15,816 nucleotides of DNA from contig JABDIW010000017.1 in the NCBI GenBank assembly GCA_013003515.1, positions 1-15,816 on the forward strand. Direction: 5' to 3'. Below the pieces are notes generated by a model, which made no database searches, was not told where the DNA came from, and was given only the letters and a program-made list of their open reading frames with translations. This stretch comes from Acidimicrobiia bacterium. Lineage in GTDB: Bacteria; Actinomycetota; Acidimicrobiia; Spongiisociales; UBA5794. The translations under genes and the position numbers were made by a program. Each line of letters begins with the position of its first letter. The first letter of the stretch is position 1. Shown here one piece after another: positions 1 to 7,435 of this stretch.

Positions 1-1422
1 TCGCTGGCTCAGGTGGTGTCCCGCTTCGGTGAGCGGAACCCACACGCCTCTCTCGCCTCGTATGTGGGTCTTGCCGAGACCGAGGAGTTCGAGGCGCAGC
101 CGCTCCTCGAGTATCGAGACCGCGGCGAGCGGCTCACCGTCACCACCCTCCATCAGTCGAAAGGCCTCGACCTCTCCGTCGTGTTCATCGCTGATGCCGT
201 GTCCGGAGTCCTGCCCGACCTCCGGCTTCGCGATTCGCTGCTCGAGACGCGGCACCTGTCTCCGTGGCAGGGCACCACCACCGGTGCCCAGCGCCGCTTC
301 CGGATGCAGGAGGAAACGCGACTCGTCTACACGGCGATGACGCGCGCCTCGCACCGCGTGGTGTTCACCGCCACCACCGCTACGACCGCACTCGGCCCCA
401 TCGGTCCCAGCCCCTTCCTCGACACCATCGAGGCCTTTCGGGCCGATCTCGAAGAGCCGGACGGTGCCGACAGCTGGTTCACCCCGCTGTCGAGCGCCGA
501 GGCCGAGGCGCGGCTGCGCCGCATTGCCGCCGACATCTCCGAGCCCGAGACTCGACGGCGGGCTGCGGTCCGCGTCCTCGCCGAGGCACCGGGCGCACTG
601 CGGTCACCACGGCAGTTCGCGACGACGCGCCACTACGGGCCGGACACCGGCATCGTCCCCGCCGACCACAAGCTGTCGGCGAGCCAGGCCAGCAACTACG
701 ACACCTGCCCCCGTCGCTACGTCCTGGAATACCACCTCGCCATCGGCGCCGAGGAGACACTCCACATGCGCTTCGGCACGCTGATCCACGACGTCCTGGA
801 GACCGTCGAGAAGTCAGCGCTCGAGGAAGGGCAGTCTCGTTCCACCCTCGAGGAGGCATTGACGCAGCTGTCTCTCGATTTCGAACCGGACCTGTTCGGA
901 GGACCACCGTGGGCGGCGGCGTGGCTCCGACGCGGCGAGAAGACACTCAACCAGCTCTACGAGAAGTGGCCCCCGGGCGGATGGAACGGCGTCGACTTCG
1001 AGACCTCGTTCACCATCGACCGGGTCGGTGCGACCTGGCGAGGTCGCATCGACCGAATCGAGCGACGTGGTGACGAGATACGAGTCGTCGACTACAAGAC
1101 CTCCACCAGCGTGCCTACCAAGGACGAAGCCGGTCGCTCATTGCAGCTGGGCCTGTATGTGATGGCCGTCGACGAGCTGGACCTCGACGGGGCCGTCACC
1201 GGGGCCCAGCTGTGGTTCCCGTCGGCGAAGCCAAACAAGACGTCGATCCAGACCCGGAGCCTCGACATGGCCAACATCGTTGACGTCGAGGAGCGGCTCG
1301 AGGCTGTCGCCGAGGGGATCCGTGACGAGGAGTGGCCACCGACACCCAACGACCGATGCGACCGCTGCCGGGTCATCAGCCTGTGCCCGGCATGGCCCGA
1401 CGGTCGGGAGGCATTCACGTGA
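1..1422 (+). CDS. adnA: AdnA-like helicase-nuclease subunit, C-terminal part (5' end outside window)
   Basis: The frame is open from base 1, so the gene begins upstream and only the last 473 residues are visible. Numbering from the first in-window codon, the end of a UvrD/Rep-type superfamily 1 motor comes first: motif V (TLHQSKGLDLS, near residue 50) and motif VI (AMTRASHR, Arg near 115). A RecB/PD-(D/E)XK nuclease domain follows, with His263, Asp351 (GRIDRIE), Asp364-Tyr-Lys366 and a QLGLY motif, so its catalytic residues look intact. Cys236 (DTCPRRY) plus a C-terminal CX2CX5C (Cys453, 456, 462) match the Fe-S cluster ligands of AddB/Cas4-type nucleases. In mycobacteria AdnA and AdnB form a heterodimer that resects DNA double-strand breaks, with adnA upstream of adnB as here. 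The assignment rests on that tandem arrangement and on both proteins having a motor plus a nuclease. The motor's Walker A lies outside the window, so its ATPase cannot be judged. It overlaps the next gene by 4 bp (GTGA). Confidence 0.85.
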   Translation, partial: SLAQVVSRFGERNPHASLASYVGLAETEEFEAQPLLEYRDRGERLTVTTLHQSKGLDLSVVFIADAVSGVLPDLRLRDSLLETRHLSPWQGTTTGAQRRFRMQEETRLVYTAMTRASHRVVFTATTATTALGPIGPSPFLDTIEAFRADLEEPDGADSWFTPLSSAEAEARLRRIAADISEPETRRRAAVRVLAEAPGALRSPRQFATTRHYGPDTGIVPADHKLSASQASNYDTCPRRYVLEYHLAIGAEETLHMRFGTLIHDVLETVEKSALEEGQSRSTLEEALTQLSLDFEPDLFGGPPWAAAWLRRGEKTLNQLYEKWPPGGWNGVDFETSFTIDRVGATWRGRIDRIERRGDEIRVVDYKTSTSVPTKDEAGRSLQLGLYVMAVDELDLDGAVTGAQLWFPSAKPNKTSIQTRSLDMANIVDVEERLEAVAEGIRDEEWPPTPNDRCDRCRVISLCPAWPDGREAFT

Positions 1423-4412
1423 TCCCGACCTCTCAACCGCAAGACGTCATCTCGGCACCGCTCGAGCCGCTCCGGGTGGCGGCAGCCGCCGGCACCGGAA
1501 AGACCACGACGATGGCGATGCGGCTGTCGCACCTCATCACGACCCACGACCTCGATCCCGAGACCTGCCTCGGTATCACCTTCACCAACAAGGCCGCCGA
1601 ACAGCTCGAGAGCACACTGCGAGAAACGCTTCCCGACCATGCCGAGGAGGGCCGGGTGGTCGAGGTCGCCACCTACCACGGCTTCGCCTATGGGCTGTTG
1701 CGGGAGTTCGGCGCCCTGGTTGGAGTTGAACGGGATGTACGCATCATCACGCCGGGGTTTGCCAGACAGCTTCTGCGCGAGGCGATCGCCTCCGGCACCG
1801 GGTACCAGCACCTCAACCTCACCTATGTCGCAGGCGTGCTCGCCAGTTCGGCGACGCTCGACGCCGAAGCCTCCGAGCACCTGGTCGATCTGGACGATCC
1901 TGCGCTCCTCCAGCCACCGGAACAGGCCGGGTCCCGGAGGGAACTGATCGGCATCATCGAGCGATATCGCGCCGAGAAGCAACGTCTCCACGTCGTCGAC
2001 TACACCGACCTTCTCCGCAAGGGTGTCGAGATGCTCAGGGGGTATCCCGAGATCGCAGAACGGATCCGGGACCGCTACTCGGCGGTACTGCTCGACGAGT
2101 ATCAGGACACGAGCCCCGCCCAGCGCATCCTGCTGCAGCTCGTGTTCGGTGACGGGTTCCCGGTGACGGCGGTCGGTGACTCCGACCAAACCATCTACGA
2201 GTGGCGGGGGGCGTCGCCGGAGAACTTCGACGCCTTCCCCAGTCACTTCGCCACTGCCGACGGATCGCCGGCCCGGACGATCGAGCTGGGTGTGAATTGG
2301 CGATCCGATTCCGCCATCGTCGATGTCGCCAACCGGGTGCGTGACGAGATGAGCTCGACAAGCCCGGTGACACGCCTCGACCCGCGACCTGGGGCCGGCG
2401 CCGGGTCGGTGGAGACCGGGCAGTTCGCCACCTCGGCCCGAGAGGCGGATTGGATCGCATCACGCATCAATCAGCTGGTCGCCGAGGACGACGTCGACCT
2501 CAACGATGTGGCCGTCCTGGTGCGCAAGAACGCCTCGATCCCACTTCTCCTCGATGCTTTCGAGGCTCACGAGATCCCCGTCGAGGTTGTTTCGGTGGGT
2601 GGCCTTCTCTCCATTCCCGAGGTGGCCGATCTCCATGCCTGGCTGCGGATCCTCACCCGCCCTGACGATGCCCCCGCCCTGGTGCGGATCCTCCATCGCT
2701 CCCGGTTCCGGCTGGGTCTCGGCGACATCGCCGTGATCGCCCGGTGGGTGTCAGAGAACCGCTCCCGCATGCTCATCGAAGCCGTCGAGACGCCCTCGGC
2801 GATCGCCGAGCTCCGTCCCGATGCCGCCGAGGCCGTCGAGGAGTTCGCAGGCATCTATGCGGAGCTCCTGCAGCTGGCTCAGGGAGTCACGTTGGTCGAG
2901 CTGTGCCGCAGGATCCTGCATCGTCTCGGATACTGGATCGAGGTCGAGGCTCTCGGCGACACGGCCCGACTCACCTCCCGCCTCAACCTGTATCGCTTCC
3001 TCGACGTGGCCCAGGAGTGGAGCCCGCTGGAAGGGCGGCCCTCGCTGGAAGCCTTCCTCGACTACCTCGAACTGCTGCAACAGGACCGCGGCAGCGACGA
3101 GCTGGATACCGCCCGGCTCAGCTCGGACCGCGCCGTCACCATCTCGACCGTGCATCGAGCCAAGGGTCTCGAGTGGCCCGTTGTCGTACTCCCCCACCTC
3201 GTCGAGAAGACCTTCCCGTCAGGGGTCATCAACGGCTACCCCGACCCGACGACGCGAGCCGACCGGGTCCCGTTCTCGCTGCGGCTCGACGCCGATCGCT
3301 TCATGTTCGACGATGCCAGGGCATTCCTGCGCCAGGCCCATCTCGATCAGGAGTGGCGGACTGCCTACGTCGCCGTCACCCGTGCCCAGCACCGGCTCAT
3401 CGCGACCGCGGCTACGTGGCACCCCAACCGCAAGACACCGAATTCCCCCTCGACGTTGTTCGACATCTGTGATGGCGTCGGCACCCGGGCGATCACCGAG
3501 GACCCTCCTCCCGAGCCGCCCCCTCGGGAGGCGGCCCCAGACCTGGTGCCCGAGCCCGATCCGCTGTTCGCCGACGGATGGAAATCGGTCACCCTCGATG
3601 CCATCGACGACCCCTCCACCGTCGACATCGGTGACCCGCAATACCATGCCGATGAGGAACAGATGCGCCTCCAGATCGCGCGAATCGAGGACGCCGCCGG
3701 GCCGCCGGGAGCACCAGATCGGTTCGCCACGTCCGTGACCGGGCTCGTCACCTACGCGTCGTGCCCGCAGCGTTTCTACTGGTCTGAGGTCGATCGACTT
3801 CCCCGCCGACCCTCCGCCTGGCTGCGCCGGGGAACCGAGCTGCATCGTCGTATCGAGCTGCACAACAGGGGGGTCGTCCCCTTCGACGACGCCGGCGACG
3901 ACACGTACGACATGGCCCCTTCCGACGCCGTCGATGACGGGCCCGGCGCCTTCGACGTGTTCACCGCCTCCCGGTTCGCCACGCAACGGCCGACGCTGAT
4001 CGAGACCCCGTTCAGCCTGGTCCTCGACGATGCCCTCATTCGCGGTCGAGTCGACGCCGTGTACGCCGACGAGACGTTCGAGGTGGTCGACTACAAGTCC
4101 GGCCGGCCGTCGGACGACCCATCGCGACGGGTACAGCTCCAGGCATACGCGGTGGCCGCAGCCGAGGGCGGGTTGGGCATCGATCCCCCGGACGAGTTCC
4201 CGGTGACGTTCGCCTACTTCGGAGGTGGCTCCCTCAGCGAGGAGACCGAGCTGGCGACCGGCGAGTGGCGCGACGAGGCCCGCCTTCACCTCTCGAGTCT
4301 GGTGGAGCGTGCCACGGGCGGCGACTACGAGCCGACACCGTCAGAGCAGTGTCACCGCTGCGACTTCCTCACGTTCTGCGAGGAGGGCCGGAGATTCACG
4401 AGGTCCTCGTGA
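1419..4412 (+). CDS. adnB: AdnB-like UvrD-family helicase with C-terminal RecB-type nuclease
   Basis: This is the second subunit of the AdnAB-type double-strand-break resection machine, 997 residues from a GTG start. The GTG at 1419 is preferred over an upstream in-frame ATG because GGGAGG (1406-1411) sits 7 bases before it and it gives a 4-bp stop/start overlap with adnA. All SF1A motor motifs are present: Walker A AAAGTGKT (Lys28), ITFTNKAAEQL, Walker B LLDEYQDTS (Asp226-Glu227), AVGDSDQTIYEWRG, NWRSD, motif V TVHRAKGLEW (His579) and motif VI AVTRAQHR (Arg655). The nuclease domain has His809, Asp879 (GRVDAVY), Asp891-Tyr-Lys893 and QLQAY, with Fe-S cysteines at 782, 978, 981 and 987 (CX2CX5C). 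Motor and nuclease both look active. In the mycobacterial enzyme AdnB is the lead motor. The gene converges on aceA with only 19 bp between the stops and no evident terminator. A generic UvrD/PcrA helicase is excluded by the nuclease domain. Confidence 0.9.
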   Translation: MIPTSQPQDVISAPLEPLRVAAAAGTGKTTTMAMRLSHLITTHDLDPETCLGITFTNKAAEQLESTLRETLPDHAEEGRVVEVATYHGFAYGLLREFGALVGVERDVRIITPGFARQLLREAIASGTGYQHLNLTYVAGVLASSATLDAEASEHLVDLDDPALLQPPEQAGSRRELIGIIERYRAEKQRLHVVDYTDLLRKGVEMLRGYPEIAERIRDRYSAVLLDEYQDTSPAQRILLQLVFGDGFPVTAVGDSDQTIYEWRGASPENFDAFPSHFATADGSPARTIELGVNWRSDSAIVDVANRVRDEMSSTSPVTRLDPRPGAGAGSVETGQFATSAREADWIASRINQLVAEDDVDLNDVAVLVRKNASIPLLLDAFEAHEIPVEVVSVGGLLSIPEVADLHAWLRILTRPDDAPALVRILHRSRFRLGLGDIAVIARWVSENRSRMLIEAVETPSAIAELRPDAAEAVEEFAGIYAELLQLAQGVTLVELCRRILHRLGYWIEVEALGDTARLTSRLNLYRFLDVAQEWSPLEGRPSLEAFLDYLELLQQDRGSDELDTARLSSDRAVTISTVHRAKGLEWPVVVLPHLVEKTFPSGVINGYPDPTTRADRVPFSLRLDADRFMFDDARAFLRQAHLDQEWRTAYVAVTRAQHRLIATAATWHPNRKTPNSPSTLFDICDGVGTRAITEDPPPEPPPREAAPDLVPEPDPLFADGWKSVTLDAIDDPSTVDIGDPQYHADEEQMRLQIARIEDAAGPPGAPDRFATSVTGLVTYASCPQRFYWSEVDRLPRRPSAWLRRGTELHRRIELHNRGVVPFDDAGDDTYDMAPSDAVDDGPGAFDVFTASRFATQRPTLIETPFSLVLDDALIRGRVDAVYADETFEVVDYKSGRPSDDPSRRVQLQAYAVAAAEGGLGIDPPDEFPVTFAYFGGGSLSEETELATGEWRDEARLHLSSLVERATGGDYEPTPSEQCHRCDFLTFCEEGRRFTRSS

Positions 4413-4431
4413 TCCCCGGCCCCTCCATCGC

Positions 4432-5703
4432 CTAGAACTGCTCCTCTTCGGTCGAGCCCGTCAACGCCAGGGTCGATGCCTTGCCACCGGAGATCGTGAG
4501 GCCGACCTGGTCGAAGTACCCGGCACCGACCTCACGCTGGTGGCGAGTGGCCGTGTAGCCCTTGTCCTCCATGGCGAACTCGGCTTCCTGGAGCTCGACG
4601 TAGGCCGACATGCCCCGCTTGGCATAGTCGCCGGCCAACTCGAACATCGAAGCGTTGAGGGAATGGAACCCGGCCAACGTGATGAACTGGAAGCGGTAAC
4701 CCATCGCAGCCAGCTCCTTCTGGAACGAAGCGATGGTGGCGTCGTCGAGGTGCTTCTTCCAGTTGAACGATGGCGAGCAGTTGTACGCCAGCATCTTGTC
4801 CGGGTACTCCGAGAGAATCGCCTCGGCGAACTTGGCTGCCTCGTCGAGATCGGGGTGACCGGTCTCGCACCAGATGAGATCGGCGTACGGCGCGTATGCG
4901 AGCCCCCGAGCGACGGCGGCATCCATGCCGTTGCGCACCTCGAAGAAGCCCTCCATCGTCCGGGTGCCGGTGGCGAACTCCTGGTCACGCTCATCGATGT
5001 CACTCGTCAGCAGCGTGGCTGCGAGCGAGTCGGTGCGGGCCACGATCACCGTCGGCGTGCCCATCACGTCTGCGGCGAGCCGGGCGGCGGACAGGGTGCG
5101 GACGTGCTGAGACGTCGGCACCAGGACCTTGCCCCCCATGTGACCGCACTTCTTCTCCGACGCCAGCTGGTCCTCGAAGTGGACGCCCGCAGCTCCGGCG
5201 GTGATGAAGTTCTTGGTCAACTCGAACGAGTTCAGCGCCCCGCCGAAACCGGCTTCGGCGTCGGCGACGATGGGCACCATCCATTCGACGGAGTCGTCGC
5301 CTTCCGACCAGGCGATCTGATCCGCTCGCTGCAACGCGTTGTTGATGCGCCGCACCAGTTCAGGAGCGCTGTTTGCCGGGTACAAGGACTGATCCGGGTA
5401 CACCTGGCCGGCGAGGTTGGCGTCGGCGGCGACCTGCCAACCCGACAGATAGATGGCCTCGAGCCCTGCCTTCACCATCTGGACGGCCTGGCCGCCGGAG
5501 ATGGCGCCCAGCGCGTGCACGTAATCGCGGTTGGCGAGCAGATGGCGGAGCCGCTCGGCGCCCTTCTTGGCCAGGGTCTGCTCCACGGTGAATGATCCCT
5601 GGAGGCGGACCACATCCTCGGCGGTGTAGTCACGGGTGACGCCTGCTGTGTCTGTCTCCGCCCACCGGGCCTTCATCGCATCAGCGCGTTCTTGGATGGT
5701 CAT
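4432..5703 (-). CDS. aceA: Isocitrate lyase
   Basis: It cleaves isocitrate to glyoxylate and succinate, the first committed step of the glyoxylate shunt, in the cytosol. The 423-residue length fits the short bacterial form. The signature KKCGHMGGK is intact, with catalytic Cys186. Other conserved segments are ISGGQAVQMVKAGLEAIYLSG near the N-terminus (the substrate barrel), the metal-site region VADAEAGFGG, WCETGHPDL and NCSPSFNWKKHL. The ATG start is supported by AGGAG at 5711-5715 on this strand, 7 bases upstream. It lies 28 bp downstream of aceB on the same strand and is almost certainly co-transcribed with it, so both shunt enzymes would be made from the promoter region facing the RamB-like gene. 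Methylisocitrate lyase is an alternative family member, but the KKCGH motif, the length and the malate synthase partner favour isocitrate lyase. Confidence 0.97.
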   Translation of the reverse strand: MTIQERADAMKARWAETDTAGVTRDYTAEDVVRLQGSFTVEQTLAKKGAERLRHLLANRDYVHALGAISGGQAVQMVKAGLEAIYLSGWQVAADANLAGQVYPDQSLYPANSAPELVRRINNALQRADQIAWSEGDDSVEWMVPIVADAEAGFGGALNSFELTKNFITAGAAGVHFEDQLASEKKCGHMGGKVLVPTSQHVRTLSAARLAADVMGTPTVIVARTDSLAATLLTSDIDERDQEFATGTRTMEGFFEVRNGMDAAVARGLAYAPYADLIWCETGHPDLDEAAKFAEAILSEYPDKMLAYNCSPSFNWKKHLDDATIASFQKELAAMGYRFQFITLAGFHSLNASMFELAGDYAKRGMSAYVELQEAEFAMEDKGYTATRHQREVGAGYFDQVGLTISGGKASTLALTGSTEEEQF

Positions 5704-5731
5704 GTGTCTTCTCCTGGTTCTCGGTGGTCGG

Positions 5732-7315
5732 TCAGTCGAGGAGTTCCATTGCGGGCAGTGTCAGGAAGTCGCTGAAGTGTTCGCCGAGCGCAACCTCCTC
5801 AAACAAGTCACGGGCCTCCTTGAAGCGATAGTGCGTGAAGATGTCGGGTCCGACCTCCTCTTCGATGCGGTCCATGACCGCGTCGGCGACACCCCTCACG
5901 TAGGACGCATCGATCAGGCGGCCGTGCTCGGTGACGGCGCTGTGGCGCACCCATTGCCACACCTGGGACCTGCTGATCTCGGCCGTGGCGGCGTCCTCCA
6001 TCAGGTTGTTGATGGCGGCGGCGCCGTTGCCGCTGAGCCACGAGGCGATGTAGCGGATGCCGACATCGACGTTGATGCGAACACCGGCCCGACTGATGTG
6101 GGCGTTCTCGATGTCGATCTCTTGCAGCGACTCGGCCGTACGAACGACGTCCTCACGGAGGTTGTCGAGCTGGTTGGGCTTGTCACCGAGCACCGCATCG
6201 AACGCTTCGGCGGCCACCGGGACGAGGTCGGGGTGAGCGACCCAGGTGCCGTCGTGACCATCGCGTGATTCCCGCTCCTTGTCCTCGTGGACCTGGGCCA
6301 TGGCGATGTCGTTGATCGTCTCATCACGTCGGCTCGGGATGAAGGCCGACATGCCACCCATGGCATGGGCGCCCCGCTTGTGGGCGGTGTGGATCAACAG
6401 ATCCGTGTACGCCTTCATGAAGGGCACGGTCATCTTGATCTGTGCCCGGTCCGGGAGAACCATGTCCGGGCGGTTCCGGAACTTCTTGATGAACGAGAAG
6501 ATGTAGTCCCACCTGCCGGCGTTGAGACCCGCCGAGTGATCGCGCAACTCGTAGAGGATCTCGTCCATCTCGAAGGCCGCGGTGATCGTCTCGATGAGGA
6601 CCGTCGCCCGGATGGTCCCTTGCGGGATGCCGAGCTTGTCCTGGGCGTAGACGAACACGTCGTTCCAGAGACGAGCCTCGAGGTGGCTCTCCAGCTTGGG
6701 CAGGTAGAAGTACGGGCCGGATCCCTTGTCGATGAGAGCCTGACCGTTGTGGAACAGGAACAGGCCGAAGTCGAGAAGGCTGGCCGAGATCGGGCAGTTG
6801 TCGACGGTGAGTCGACGATCCACCAGGTGCCAACCGCGCGGCCTCACCAGCAAGGTGGCCGGCGTGTCACCGAGGCGGTATTCCTTCCCGTCGGGTGAGG
6901 TGAACTCGATGGTTCCCCGAACCGCATCGGCCAGGTTCACCTGACCCTGGATGACGTTGTGCCAGGTCGGCGAGTTCGAGTCCTCGAAGTCGGCCATGAA
7001 CCCCTGGGCGCCCGAGTTGAACGCATTGATCATCATCTTGCGCTCGACGGGCCCGGTGATCTCGACACGACGGTTCTGGAGATCGGCCGGCGCCTGTGCG
7101 ACTTTCCAGTCCGAGTACCGGATCTCCCGGGTCTCGGGCAGGAACCCCAGCGCCCCGCCTTCATCGAGACGACGTTCCCGGTCGTGACGGAGGCTGAGCA
7201 GTCCCCGGCGCCTGGCGTTGAACGTGTCGTGGAGGTCGGCGACGAATGCCACAGCCTCGGGCGTCAGGATCTCGTCGAAACGCTCCTCCATCGGTCCGTT
7301 GATCTGCACATCCAT
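5732..7315 (-). CDS. aceB: Malate synthase A
   Basis: It condenses glyoxylate with acetyl-CoA to malate, the second step of the glyoxylate shunt. The 527 residues match the short A form (MSA), not the ~720-residue G form (GlcB) used by many actinobacteria. Visible signatures are VRPRGWHLVD (Arg160, expected in the active site), GGMSAFIPSRRD, HDGTWVAHPDLVPVA (Asp355-Pro362) and LMEDAATAEIS, whose Asp441 matches the catalytic base of the family. The N-terminal GFMADFEDSNSPTW segment holds the acidic residues expected near the Mg site. The start is supported by AGGAAGGA (7322-7329 on this strand), 6 bases from the ATG. It is the first gene of an aceB-aceA operon reading away from the RamB-like regulator. 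Acetate or fatty-acid induction through that regulator is likely but inferred from context. Confidence 0.97.
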   Translation of the reverse strand: MDVQINGPMEERFDEILTPEAVAFVADLHDTFNARRRGLLSLRHDRERRLDEGGALGFLPETREIRYSDWKVAQAPADLQNRRVEITGPVERKMMINAFNSGAQGFMADFEDSNSPTWHNVIQGQVNLADAVRGTIEFTSPDGKEYRLGDTPATLLVRPRGWHLVDRRLTVDNCPISASLLDFGLFLFHNGQALIDKGSGPYFYLPKLESHLEARLWNDVFVYAQDKLGIPQGTIRATVLIETITAAFEMDEILYELRDHSAGLNAGRWDYIFSFIKKFRNRPDMVLPDRAQIKMTVPFMKAYTDLLIHTAHKRGAHAMGGMSAFIPSRRDETINDIAMAQVHEDKERESRDGHDGTWVAHPDLVPVAAEAFDAVLGDKPNQLDNLREDVVRTAESLQEIDIENAHISRAGVRINVDVGIRYIASWLSGNGAAAINNLMEDAATAEISRSQVWQWVRHSAVTEHGRLIDASYVRGVADAVMDRIEEEVGPDIFTHYRFKEARDLFEEVALGEHFSDFLTLPAMELLD

Positions 7316-7381
7316 TGCCTGTCCTTCCTCTAGGGCGTGGGTGGGAGCGTGCCAGCGCTTGCGACGGCTGTCACGTGAAAC

Positions 7382-7411
7382 TCGACATAAGAATCGACGT
7401 TCTTATAGAAT
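7382..7411 (+). promoter_or_regulatory. Predicted promoter of the RamB-like regulator gene
   Basis: TCGACA (7382-7387) differs from the consensus -35 TTGACA at one position, and TAGAAT (7406-7411) differs from TATAAT at one position, with an 18-base spacer. TATAGA (7404-7409) with a 16-base spacer is an alternative -10. Transcription would start near 7418, giving a leader of about 18 nt that carries the AAGGA ribosome site (7424-7428), 7 bases before the ATG. The assignment is by eye only. Confidence 0.5.
7387..7406. promoter_or_regulatory. Inverted repeat inside the promoter spacer, candidate operator
   Basis: ATAAGAA (7387-7393) and TTCTTAT (7400-7406) are perfect 7-bp inverted arms around a 6-base centre, TCGACG. 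The repeat lies between and partly over the predicted -35 and -10 boxes of the regulator gene. A dimeric XRE-type protein bound here would block RNA polymerase, so autorepression is the simplest reading. It could also act on the divergent aceBA transcript. It does not resemble the AAAGTTTGCAAA-like RamB site known from Corynebacterium, so the binding protein is inferred only from proximity. Confidence 0.5.
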
Positions 7412-7435
7412 GAGAGAGATTTCAAGGAACTAACC

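Larger units (their letters stand above)
7316..7435. promoter_or_regulatory. Divergent aceBA / ramB-like intergenic control region
   Basis: This 120-bp gap separates the divergently transcribed aceB and the regulator gene. It holds the regulator's promoter and the inverted repeat described separately. It also has an 8-bp perfect palindrome, TCACGTGA, at 7371-7378, which lies between that operator candidate and aceB and could be a second protein site. I could not place a convincing -35/-10 pair for aceB. Minus-strand TATAAG (7407 to 7402) and the TTGAAA upstream of it are only 12 bases apart, too close to form one promoter. Confidence 0.6.

Noticed and set aside
3219..4289. 356-residue open frame on the minus strand within adnB
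   Set aside because: It is antisense to a strongly conserved helicase-nuclease and results from GC-rich codon bias. The minus-strand frame at 1092-2246 is rejected for the same reason.
4225..5595. 456-residue plus-strand frame antisense to aceA
   Set aside because: It is the mirror of a clear isocitrate lyase and its product matches no family I recognise. The plus-strand frame at 10783-11940, antisense to the NfnB-like gene, is rejected likewise.
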